From Euperipatoides rowelli (lineage: Eukaryota > Onychophora > Udeonychophora > Euonychophora > Peripatopsidae): a stretch of 10,241 bases of DNA. The stretch lies in assembly GCA_003024985.2 (NCBI GenBank), contig PXIH01S0021918.1. The stretch is one strand, 5' to 3'. Positions within the stretch are counted from its first letter, which is position 1. Every line of letters begins with the position of its first letter. Shown piece by piece: positions 1 to 6,756 of the stretch. Below the pieces are notes generated by a model. The model searched no databases. It was not told the DNA's origin and saw only the letters and a list, made by a program, of their open reading frames with translations. The position numbers were made by a program, and so were the translations under genes.

Positions 1-116
1 CATTTTGTTCAGAACTAATTTTTAATTTGGTAGAAATTAGAAAATAATAGACTATAAAGTTTTCAGCAAAATAAACTTTGTTGCCCATTATTAAATGAAA
101 TACAAAAGGCCCATAT

Positions 117-136
117 ACACACACACACACACACAC
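117..136. repeat. (CA)n microsatellite
   Basis: Ten uninterrupted AC dinucleotides. The tract directly abuts the left target-site duplication of the SINE, so the SINE entered at or beside a dinucleotide repeat. Confidence 0.95.
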
Positions 137-155
137 ATAGTATTGTGTGTACGTG
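137..155. repeat. Left target-site duplication of SINE
   Basis: ATAGTATTGTGTGTACGTG occurs here and again, without a mismatch, at 257-275. The two copies flank the tRNA-like element exactly, which is the signature of target-primed reverse transcription. Perfect identity suggests a fairly recent insertion. Confidence 0.93.
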
Positions 156-167
156 CCGAAGCCTCGG

Positions 168-179
168 TAGGTCAGCTGG
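168..179 (+). promoter_or_regulatory. Pol III box A
   Basis: TAGGTCAGCTGG matches the box A consensus TRGCNNAGYNGG at 11 of 12 positions; G171 stands where C is usual. It is placed correctly upstream of box B. Confidence 0.8.
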
Positions 180-211
180 CAAGAAGGCAGGCTGCCATAC
201 GAGTCATTCCG

Positions 212-222
212 GGTTCGAATCC
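212..222 (+). promoter_or_regulatory. Pol III box B
   Basis: GGTTCGAATCC is a perfect match to the box B consensus GGTTCGANNCC, corresponding to the T arm of a tRNA. Confidence 0.9.
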
Positions 223-244
223 CGCCAGGGCATGGACGTTTGTG

Positions 245-250
245 TTTTTT
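245..250 (+). terminator. T6 run, possible Pol III terminator
   Basis: Six consecutive T residues follow the tRNA-like unit and come directly before the A-tail. T4 or longer normally stops RNA polymerase III, so a transcript from the internal promoter would end here. A T-run inside a SINE 3' end is somewhat odd, because a primary transcript ending here would not contain the A-tail that follows. Confidence 0.55.
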
Positions 251-256
251 AAAAAA

Positions 257-275
257 ATAGTATTGTGTGTACGTG
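257..275. repeat. Right target-site duplication of SINE
   Basis: This is the second perfect copy of the 19-bp sequence at 137-155. Its first A merges with the SINE A-tail, so the exact boundary is ambiguous by a base or so. Confidence 0.93.
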
Positions 276-756
276 ATTTATATTTTCCTTATCAATTTGA
301 ATAATATGAACATTTTTTATCATTTTCTACAGATCTAATTATATTGCAATTTTGATTTAGGCCTACCAAATCAGTTTTTCTAGTCCAACGGTAATGTCAC
401 CGTTTATTATTATTATGTTTATTTCTCATAGCATAACAAACACTTTGCAACCTTAGCCCCATAGGATATAGATTACAATTACAATATTAAAGGTGATTAC
501 AGATAAATATAAACTACTGTATATGGATAAAAAAAAAAAGATTAGTAAAATAAATATTGGTGGCTATACAATAAAATACAATAATATTTACAGATGTAGA
601 ATGACCAATATTTTAATCTGGATTAACTCATAACATTAATTAACTCCACCACAGCTGGGACTGCAGACTGCTTATATCTTTTTGTTCTAATAAACGGTTT
701 AAAATGTTTCGTAGCATTTTTAGTTTCATACTTTGAAATGCTTCCCCTCCTTGCAG
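276..756. other. AT-rich DNA, no plus-strand gene seen
   Basis: This stretch has a short (TTA)n run near 403-416, A-runs, and frames closed by many stops on the plus strand. The right part (about 640-756) has a less AT-rich composition. On the minus strand a 58-codon open frame covers 796-623 (see findings). Confidence 0.5.
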
Positions 757-870
757 GTAAACAATCACCGTCAGCCAGTTCGCTCACCAATTCGAATCAT
801 GCAAAGGGCGAAAAAATTGCTTGATTCTCATTTTTCAAATAATGTAAATTTTTTTTATGAAGTTTTGTAG
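757..870 (+). CDS. Candidate terminal exon (partial gene or remnant)
   Basis: A pyrimidine-rich tract ending TTGCAG (751-756) makes a good splice acceptor. Beyond it the frame GTA AAC AAT... stays open for 37 codons to TAG at 868-870. The predicted peptide is basic and contains RSPIRIMQRAKKLLDS, which looks like ordinary soluble or helical protein. The stretch holds several CpG-containing codons in otherwise CpG-poor DNA. An AATAAA follows about 105 nt after the stop, then A12. This fits the last exon of a gene whose earlier exons lie left of the window, but I do not recognise the protein. The frame is also open leftward to about 732, so it could be a short chance frame or a retroposed fragment instead. 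An antisense frame competes for the same bases. Confidence 0.3.
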   Translation, partial: VNNHRQPVRSPIRIMQRAKKLLDSHFSNNVNFFYEVL

Positions 871-974
871 CTGAAATTATTTTATGTAATGATTATAGTA
901 TGATTTATTTCATTCATTGTAATCCATTTCTATGTATTACCAAAAAACTTGTTATAATCATCTATTGCAATTTA

Positions 975-1001
975 AATAAATATTTTTTTAAAAAAAAAAA
1001 A
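975..1001 (+). promoter_or_regulatory. AATAAA polyadenylation signal plus A12 run
   Basis: AATAAA at 975-980 is followed 9 nt later by twelve A residues (990-1001). It could be the cleavage region of the candidate exon upstream. A genomic A-tract this close to AATAAA is also what a retroposed cDNA tail would leave, though no target-site duplication was found. Confidence 0.4.
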
Positions 1002-1927
1002 TAGAAAAATAATATCTTATGTTCCTTTAGCATTTTACTCTTAATTTTTATCTTTGCTAGAAATTTATGACCAATTTAATTAATCTGAGTGGAGTATGTC
1101 TTTTCAAGTAAATAAATAGTTGAGGTGCTAGATATATAAATACTGCAAATTATGATAAGAATACCCCCATTGGGCAGAATGTAGTTTATGATTATGCAAC
1201 GAAAATAAGATGGGGAGCCATCCCCCAAAGTGATGTGAATCCAAGATGTCGGCTGTTCAAAATGGCTACATGTATTGAGAGTTTGTTATAACTTTTTTTT
1301 AAACATGATACAAAGGAATAGCCTATATGTTTTTTAGGTCAAGGAGTTCATTTTTTTTTTTATTTCAAAATTGGACTAAGAATCATTACTGGAGAGATAA
1401 AGGAAGCCTTTTTGTTTGCACAAGGTTTTATATTTGTGGATATTTTTTAAAAAAGATTTCAATATTATTTAATATGACACGAATCCAAGTTTACCATTTT
1501 TTAAGATTTGAGTACGTGAATGTGACATTGTAAAAATGGACAATATCAAATTATACTGATTAGTAATCTTTGTCAGCTAAAGGCTCAAAATCAGGGTATG
1601 GACTGTTTAAATACTTGTACAGAATCATTAAAATAGCCATCCATTGTGATATTATGGTCCTCCAATTTATTGCCTCTGTTAAGAGACTATTTCCTCACAA
1701 AAATAATCTGGACACAAAAAAAATTAAAAATTTGAAACCTTTTTTTTTAAAAAATATATGTTTCTACCCTAAGGCAGAGAGTCAGAGACAGTCATTAAGT
1801 TACAATATATGCACTTATTATTATTATTACTATTTCTACATGATTTTGGATATCTGCACATCAGTTACTCTTAAATTCATAACCAATAATCATTCTCCTG
1901 TTCTTGTTTATCCAGTGCCATAAATCC
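1002..1927. other. AT-rich intergenic DNA, possible old repeat
   Basis: No gene is supported. The open frames here are short and encode low-complexity F/K/Y-rich peptides. Points of note are a small perfect hairpin (GGGGA 1212-1216 with TCCCC 1221-1225), a CAAGATGTCGGC motif at 1242-1253 followed by a second AAAATGGCTAC at 1260-1270, several T- or A-runs (1288-1300, 1350-1360, 1741-1750) and a (TTA)n tract near 1815-1829. The ATGGC-rich segment looks like part of an interspersed repeat, but no terminal repeats or coding motifs were found to classify it. Confidence 0.4.
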
Positions 1928-2113
1928 TTTTTTTTTTCACTTATTCAACTGATTTTAACATCTACAACTAGAAAAATTGTCCAATGCATACTAATGATGA
2001 AAGAAAATCTGTCATTTCAAAATGGGGCTGCACCTAGGATCTAACATCTGACCCTGGTATATATGTACAATTGCACCATGGCCCAAGTACGAAGACCCTC
2101 AGACAGCAAAACC
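1928..2113 (-). mobile_element. Possible degenerate tRNA-derived SINE
   Basis: Read on the minus strand, the segment has a tRNA-like 5' part (about 2110-2025). Its degenerate box B region reads GTTAGATCCTAGG, where GTTCGATCC would be expected. A body of about 90 nt follows, ending in A10 (plus-strand T10 at 1928-1937). Head, body, then A-tail is the SINE order. The T-arm stem does not pair, box A is poor, and no clear target-site duplication is visible because both flanks are T-rich. An unrelated sequence beside a T-run is a real alternative. Confidence 0.28.
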
Positions 2114-2271
2114 TTTTTTTTTTTTTTGTAATCTGAGATGCAGGATAGTAGTATCCTTAATTTTNTTTTTAAATAACTTTTTTATGCATTTTTATTTTAT
2201 TTTTTTTTTTAGTGGATTTTTTTTTTTTTTAGTTATTGTCTTTGAAAATAAATAATTAAAAAAAAGCACAC
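2114..2271. repeat. T-rich low-complexity tract with one N
   Basis: Repeated T-runs of about 10 to 15 are mixed with short A-runs. One undetermined base lies at 2165. No gene is present. Its right end (AAAATAAATAATTAAAAAAAA) is the immediate 5' flank, and so probably the original target, of LINE copy A. Confidence 0.85.
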
Positions 2272-2291
2272 ACTTCTGGTTCAAGATGGTG
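2272..2291 (+). promoter_or_regulatory. LINE 5' terminus, copy A
   Basis: ACTTCTGGTTCAAGATGGTG matches the start of copy B (5363-5382) at 19 of 20 positions; upstream of it the two copies are unrelated. The one difference is T2277 for C, the usual decay of a CpG. The ORF1 ATG is at 2286, only 14 nt from the apparent end of the element. Confidence 0.75.
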
Positions 2292-2681
2292 ACCCAGCAT
2301 GATCTTGAATCTAATAATTCTAATCTTGGTTTTGAACCCACCTGGCATTTAAAACTTCAGGATAAAATAATTTGTAACTTTTATATTTCGATTAGAGATG
2401 GTGAGAATAACTCAACTAAGCTAATAAAATTCTTAAGAGTCTCAAATGGCTTACACACCCAAACGTCTAATATACATTATGTTTAGTGAGGCCTTTGATT
2501 TGGAGATAAACATTCCGAGATTATTTTAGAAAATTATCAAGATATGTGGAAGGAAGGCATCATTAGTTAGTATTTTTCAAGAAACTCACATTATTTGGGA
2601 GTGGACTTCGTCTCGAAAGAAGTAAAAAAAATAGTAGAAAGTAAGTTTGTAAAGTATAAACAGTTTTATGTGATCACTTCA

Positions 2682-2710
2682 TTTTTTTTTTTTTTTTGGG
2701 GGGGGGGGGG
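2682..2710. repeat. T16-G13 homopolymer pair
   Basis: Sixteen T residues run straight into thirteen G residues inside copy A ORF1, just after the FYVI segment. Copy B has no such run at the matching place, so it arose in copy A or is partly an assembly artefact. Confidence 0.9.
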
Positions 2711-2988
2711 ATCAGTATATAGACAAGTGAATCCATTGGGTCCCAGTGGATGATAGTTTTGATAGAATAAAGTATGTTCTAAACCATTTGTTATAATAAC
2801 AAAAATAAACAATGAATCTTGTGACATAGCAAGTGATATAATGTATAAGTCTAGTACAATATGTGCAAGAGGAGAGGTTTTAATATATGATATCCTTCAT
2901 ATTACATTGATGGGTCTCTTCCGATTTTAATAGTTATAAAGGGAAGAGAGCTTATATGTCTGTCATGTAGAATACAGGGCAGAAAGCG

Positions 2989-3067
2989 AGAGAGAGTGCA
3001 CCTATAAGAGGTGTAAGGGCTGTTCCATAGAGAGAGTGCACCTATAAGAGGTGTAAGGGCTGTTCCA
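2989..3067 (+). repeat. 40-bp tandem duplication in zinc-knuckle region
   Basis: A 39-bp stretch (2989-3027) is repeated without mismatch at 3029-3067, period 40. It copies the codons for the last Cys of knuckle one and the first two Cys of knuckle two. Since 40 is not a multiple of three, it shifts the frame. Perfect identity inside an otherwise decayed ORF marks it as a late event. Confidence 0.95.
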
Positions 3068-3632
3068 AATATTACAATGGTGACCATAACCAATGTACAG
3101 GGGAAAAAGGAAAAAATTATATTCGGATGTAATTAAAGATAAACAAATCAATGGCATTGAAAGTGAGATGGAGAAAGAGGAGTTTGAGTTTAAAATTGGT
3201 AAATGTAATGTAAATAAAGAAAATAAAGATGATGCTGTTACTTCAGAAATCAAAGTGTGGCAAGGGGTGAGTAATAGTGTGGTATTTGAGACAGACCTAT
3301 ATTCTGACCATAATTTTGACACATGAGAAAAGTAGACTGAGCATGAGCCGTTGGGGTTGGTGGAGTTTACTAATGAAGAACTTAAAGATTTGAATGACGT
3401 TAATATGTCAGAAGAGGACGATAATAAATAATAATTCGGAGGGATTTATTAAAGTACTAAGAAAAGGAAAAGGAAAAGAAAGACAGTAAACAGCAATAAT
3501 TTTGAGGAGGCGAAGGATATGACACATAATGTGGGAGCTAGGGCAAAGGTAAGAGTGGTTGAACTATGTGGTAATGTTCAAGATAAATGTAAGGAGGCCT
3601 TAACAAATAGTAATGTTAAGGAGGATAAATAA

Positions 3633-3726
3633 TTATATTAATTTATTAGGAATTTCCATCATGGAACATAGGAATTTTATTTGCTATTATTTTATTTTCT
3701 CTTTTATTATTTATATTAACTATTAT
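3633..3726 (+). other. Inter-ORF spacer of copy A
   Basis: Ninety-four T-rich bases separate the ORF1 stop from the ORF2 ATG. Copy B has only 8 nt here, so either A gained or B lost sequence. No gene or clear repeat is seen. Confidence 0.6.
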
Positions 3727-5362
3727 ATGGGTTTAAAAATTTGCTTAAAATTCATTCTGTAAATGTGCCTCATTAAATAATAACTAGGCTAGATAGACAG
3801 AATTGTATTAAGGCTTATAGCTAATGAACTGCCTGGTTTGAATTTATTACAGGAGACAAGAAGGAAGAAGTTGGATGGTGATGAAGTTTGGAAGTTTGGA
3901 AATACGTAACTGATCAATATTATTTCTTGTGTATGAGAATGGAGTGAATTTATGTCAACTTGGGCTAGTAATATTAGGATAGCAAAATCATTGGTATAAT
4001 TTCAGTTAACAATATCAATGATATTGATAATGTGATAAAGTTGTTTTGGTAATCAATGTTCATATGCCTAAGAAAATAAAAGGAAAAGTTTTATGGATGC
4101 ATTGGAAAAGTTATGTAAAACGAATCCATGTGGAATGATAATTATGGGAGATATGAATATCATGAGTCAGTTCATGGAAAAATTTGACTTATTGGATTTA
4201 GCTATTAATAACAATATTATTGAAACCCCTACATAAAGGATTGCTTGATCGAAGGATAGTATCTAATGATTTAACACTATAGGTCAAGGGTCAAGAAAAA
4301 TAAAAGTATCTCAAGTCTAGAAACTTTGTGGGTAATTTGAACATTGACTTAAGATAGATAAATGAGATTTGTGATGTGATTAAGAATATAAAAAAATAAA
4401 GTTGCACTAGATCATCCTTAAGGACTAACATATAAATATTACACATGGTTCCCACCTAGAAGTTTTATTGCTTTAGGGAAATATTTTAATTATATTTTTA
4501 AAAGTAAATGGTATAAATTAGGTTATTATATTAACAACAGGGCTTTCATCAAAATGATTCCTAATAAAATGTCTGATGATTATGTGGTTGCTGATAGTGG
4601 ATACAGGCCTATTGCACTGATTGATTCTGATAATAAGAACCTTGAAAAGATATTGTTGGCAAGAATTTTGTAGAAACTATTAATCAATTATTGCCTGAAT
4701 ATGTGTGTGGGTTAAAGGGAAGATCGATTGGGGAGGCTTTAATACTGCATCAGTTGGCGTTTGCTTCTGATGTAGGGTGAAAATATAAACAGTGATATAT
4801 TATACAGAATTGATATGTGTAATGCTTACAATTTGGTAAATGCTGAATATCTAAAGTATATTATGAGAAAATATTTGGGGAATAATGAACAGTTGAATTA
4901 ATTATAAAATTAGACAGATTTAAAGCTATTTAATTTTTAAATAATAAAATATATTCACATTTTTCTGAGATAAAAAATGGTCTTCTCCAGGGTTTGCCCT
5001 TATCTCCAACCTATATTTTTTTGTATTTACTGGAATTGTTTGTTAGGCTTAACTCAACCAATAAGGGTATATGGATATATGGTAAAACATTTAACTTGAA
5101 GATGATATCCTATATAGATGATTTAACTATTGTGTTGGAGAATAAAATCAATTAAAGGCAATTGACTTTATTCTTTGAATCTCATGAACATTTTTACATT
5201 AAAACTATCCACAAAATAAAACTGATTTTTTAGGGTTGTCCTTGTTCCTTTCAGAGTTTACACATAATCTTCCCATAAATCTTCTTTAGTTAAAAACTAA
5301 ATTAAGCAATATCTATAGTTGTATGATAAGTTGGAAATGGGTTAAATAATATATTTGGTGTG
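3727..5362 (+). pseudogene. LINE copy A ORF2 (endonuclease-RT), deleted and truncated
   Basis: ORF2 would nick target DNA and reverse transcribe the element RNA. The start ATGGGTT at 3727 aligns with copy B 6757. APE endonuclease motifs follow: SVNV (about 3751), LLQETRR with catalytic Glu (3853-3855), INVHMP (about 4060), GDMN (4147-4158) and LLDRRIV (about 4244). The SDH end is absent: similarity to B jumps from about 4283 to 4345. Reverse transcriptase motifs are GLTY (about 4421), INNRAFIKMIP, YRPIAL (4602-4619), IDMCNAYN with the catalytic Asp (4812-4814), LLQGLPLSPT (4982-5011) and YIDD (5111-5122). The thumb is recognisable to IFGV (about 5350-5361), where copy B interrupts. Many stops and shifts make it non-functional. 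The motif run from 4976 to about 5150 is unusually clean. Confidence 0.88.
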
Positions 5363-5382
5363 ACTTCCGGTTCAAGATGGTG
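5363..5382 (+). promoter_or_regulatory. LINE 5' terminus with ETS- and YY1-like sites, copy B
   Basis: ACTTCCGG (5363-5370) is the reverse complement of CCGGAAGT, the classic ETS/GABP site. CAAGATGG (5373-5380) is the core of a YY1 site and also contains the ORF1 start codon (5377-5379) in a purine at -3, G at +4 context. No further shared sequence lies upstream, so this may be the whole promoter and 5' UTR. Function is inferred from motif match only. Confidence 0.6.
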
Positions 5383-6748
5383 GAGAGTGGAGTTTATTTG
5401 ACTGGTGGTGCTGATAAAAGTGAGGATTTATGGGCTGAGGAAATGAAGGAAAAGATCAGAAATTTTGAGGTTAGCACTAGAGATAGAGTTAACAACTCAC
5501 TCGTTTTATTAGGCTGATAAATAGTGTGAAGTATTGGGGAAAGACATTTAAGTCTGCATGCAGAAAACCAATATATTTTTACATTATATAATGAAGTTGA
5601 TGCCAAAATGAATGTATCTGGCATGTTATTAAAAATTATGGAAATAGTGGGAAAGAGTGCTATTACTGGGGTGTTTTTTCCAAGAAATAATCATTACATT
5701 GGTGTGGACTTTGATACGGAGCAGACTAGGAAATATGTGCAGAATGTATTTAGGAAGTATGATGGGTTTTATGTGGTTCCTGTAGAATGGAGAGAATTAT
5801 GTAAGTATATAGATATATGCGTATACATTGGTCCCCAATTGAAAAGGACTTTGATAGCATTACAACTTATTTTGATCCCTATTTAATAATAAATAAGATT
5901 GAGCATGAGGAGTTCAGGGTGAGTGATGGCTTTAATTTTAAAATCTGGTGTTGTATCGGTGAGGGGTATACTTAAAACTGGAATGAATGAAGGGAGAATC
6001 CCATATTTTCTTAATGTTGGAACATTGATACTTATAGTGGTGGTCAAGGGCTGAGACCCCATCGCCTTGCATGTAGAGAGATAGGACATAAGGCGTATGA
6101 GTGCCCTATAAAAAGATGTGTATGTAAGCAGAACTATGAAGGTGAACATGAGAATTGTAAATGAAGTGAGGGGGTAGAAGATACACAGAGATAACNAAGT
6201 CTAGGATAGAAAAAACTGATAATTATACTGGTAGTGGGGAAGGGTTGAAGAGTAAAATGAGGAAGGATTTGATTATGGAAGTGAAAACAATGAAACGTTT
6301 TTGATAAATCTATAAATAACATTTGTGCAAATGAAAATATAGTTGTAAACAATAGCGATGAAATAAAGGATGTGGCTGGCTCAGCTACTAGAGCAGTATT
6401 GGAAGGTGAAGATAGCGCATGTGCTGAGGGAATGTTTAGGCTATGGCAAGATGCTGCTAGTGAACAGCTTGATCTCAAGATGGATAGTGATGAGAACAAG
6501 ACAGTAATTGATGATGTTGATACAGAAACAATGAAGGTGCATGAGGCTTCCCAATTTTTATTGGTCACAAAGAGGCATAAAAGAAAAATAGATTTAAAAT
6601 AGAAGGCGTTTGTAATGGAGAAGGAAAAGGTGGCAGTGATGACAGCATGAAAATAAGGTAAATTGTGGAGGTGGCTAATAATGACATGGTGAAGGATAAT
6701 GGTGATGTTGTGGACATGAGTAACGTAGTTGATGAGGGTGAAAAATAA
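5377..6748 (+). pseudogene. LINE copy B ORF1 (RNA-binding, CCHC), broken
   Basis: About 457 codons would fit between ATG 5377 and TAA 6746-6748, a normal ORF1 length. The first frame closes at TGA 5515-5517. Similarity resumes in other frames: FIRLINSV (about 5502), then an open piece 5581-5886 with HYIGVDF and KYDGFYVV, probably an RRM-like domain. Next come GRIPYFLNVG and VVVKG near 5993-6052, and two zinc knuckles. Knuckle one has Arg (CGC, 6063) in place of the first Cys, with Cys 6072, His 6087 and Cys 6102. Knuckle two is CX1CX7HX2C (6117, 6123, 6147, 6156), one codon shorter than in copy A. An acidic stretch (6372-6565), a basic KRHKRK cluster (about 6570-6590) and an acidic tail ending DEGEK follow. 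One undetermined base lies at 6196. Confidence 0.85.
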
Positions 6749-6756
6749 AACTTTTG

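Larger units (their letters stand above)
156..256 (+). mobile_element. Compact tRNA-derived SINE
   Basis: The 101-bp insert lies between perfect 19-bp duplications. It has RNA polymerase III box A (168-179) and box B (212-222) with tRNA-like spacing of 32 nt between them, a short unrelated tail, T6 (245-250) and an A-run at the 3' end. The T arm can be drawn (stem 209-213 with 221-225 around the loop TTCGAAT), but the first and last stem pair and several acceptor pairs (161-167 with 226-232) do not form. It is therefore a tRNA-derived retroposon rather than a working tRNA gene. It has little or no body beyond the tRNA-like head. The parent tRNA and SINE family are not identified. It would need a partner LINE in trans for mobility; no 3' similarity to the LINEs in this window is evident. 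Confidence 0.85.
2286..3632 (+). pseudogene. LINE copy A ORF1 (RNA-binding, CCHC), broken
   Basis: ORF1 proteins of this type bind the LINE RNA and form the transposition particle. The first frame runs 66 codons from ATG 2286 and then stops. Shifted segments continue the similarity to copy B ORF1: HYLGVDF and FYVI near 2587-2675, DGSLPILIVIKG near 2908-2942, then CLSC (2957-2968). Next comes the partner of knuckle one, with AGA where His is expected and one extra base before its last Cys. Knuckle two is CX2CX7HX2C (Cys 3052, 3061, His 3085, Cys 3094). A charged linker (3093-3326) follows. The last open piece, 3453-3632, starts with KKRKRKRK, a nuclear-localisation-like cluster, and ends acidic. 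A 16-T/13-G run and a 40-bp tandem duplication lie inside the coding region. Confidence 0.82.
2272..5362 (+). mobile_element. LINE copy A, L1/Tx1-like, 3' part missing
   Basis: This is a non-LTR retrotransposon of the same family as copy B, collinear with it from the 5' terminus to the reverse transcriptase thumb. Shared landmarks, all in order, are the 20-bp 5' end, an ORF1 domain with HY(L/I)GVDF, two zinc knuckles, a basic cluster, an endonuclease LLQETRR and GDMN, and reverse transcriptase YRPIAL, NAYNLVN, LLQGLPLSPT and YIDD. A and B differ in most codons outside the motifs, so they are old, diverged copies rather than a recent tandem duplication. A lacks the equivalent of B 7341-8042 and everything after the thumb motif. 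Its right end coincides with the first base of copy B. Confidence 0.9.

Noticed and set aside
161-233. A functional tRNA gene
   Set aside because: The acceptor strands 161-167 and 226-232 pair at only about four of seven positions, the anticodon stem does not form, and the unit is flanked by a target-site duplication.
95-304. A 69-codon plus-strand frame across the SINE
   Set aside because: It is made of the CA repeat (THTHTH), the tRNA-like unit and the target duplication, with no protein feature.
1815-1829. (TTA)n tract, and a similar one near 403-416, as CRISPR-like or structured repeats
   Set aside because: They are simple trinucleotide repeats with no spacers.
1570-1923. A 117-codon plus-strand frame
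   Set aside because: It starts at TTG rather than ATG and encodes low-complexity K, N, F and Y runs from A/T tracts. No domain or coding composition is seen.
6472-6486. Further CAAGATGG motifs (near 6475 and 8050) as extra element starts
   Set aside because: They lack the preceding ACTTCCGG and lie inside ORF1 and the reverse transcriptase coding sequence, so they are chance matches.
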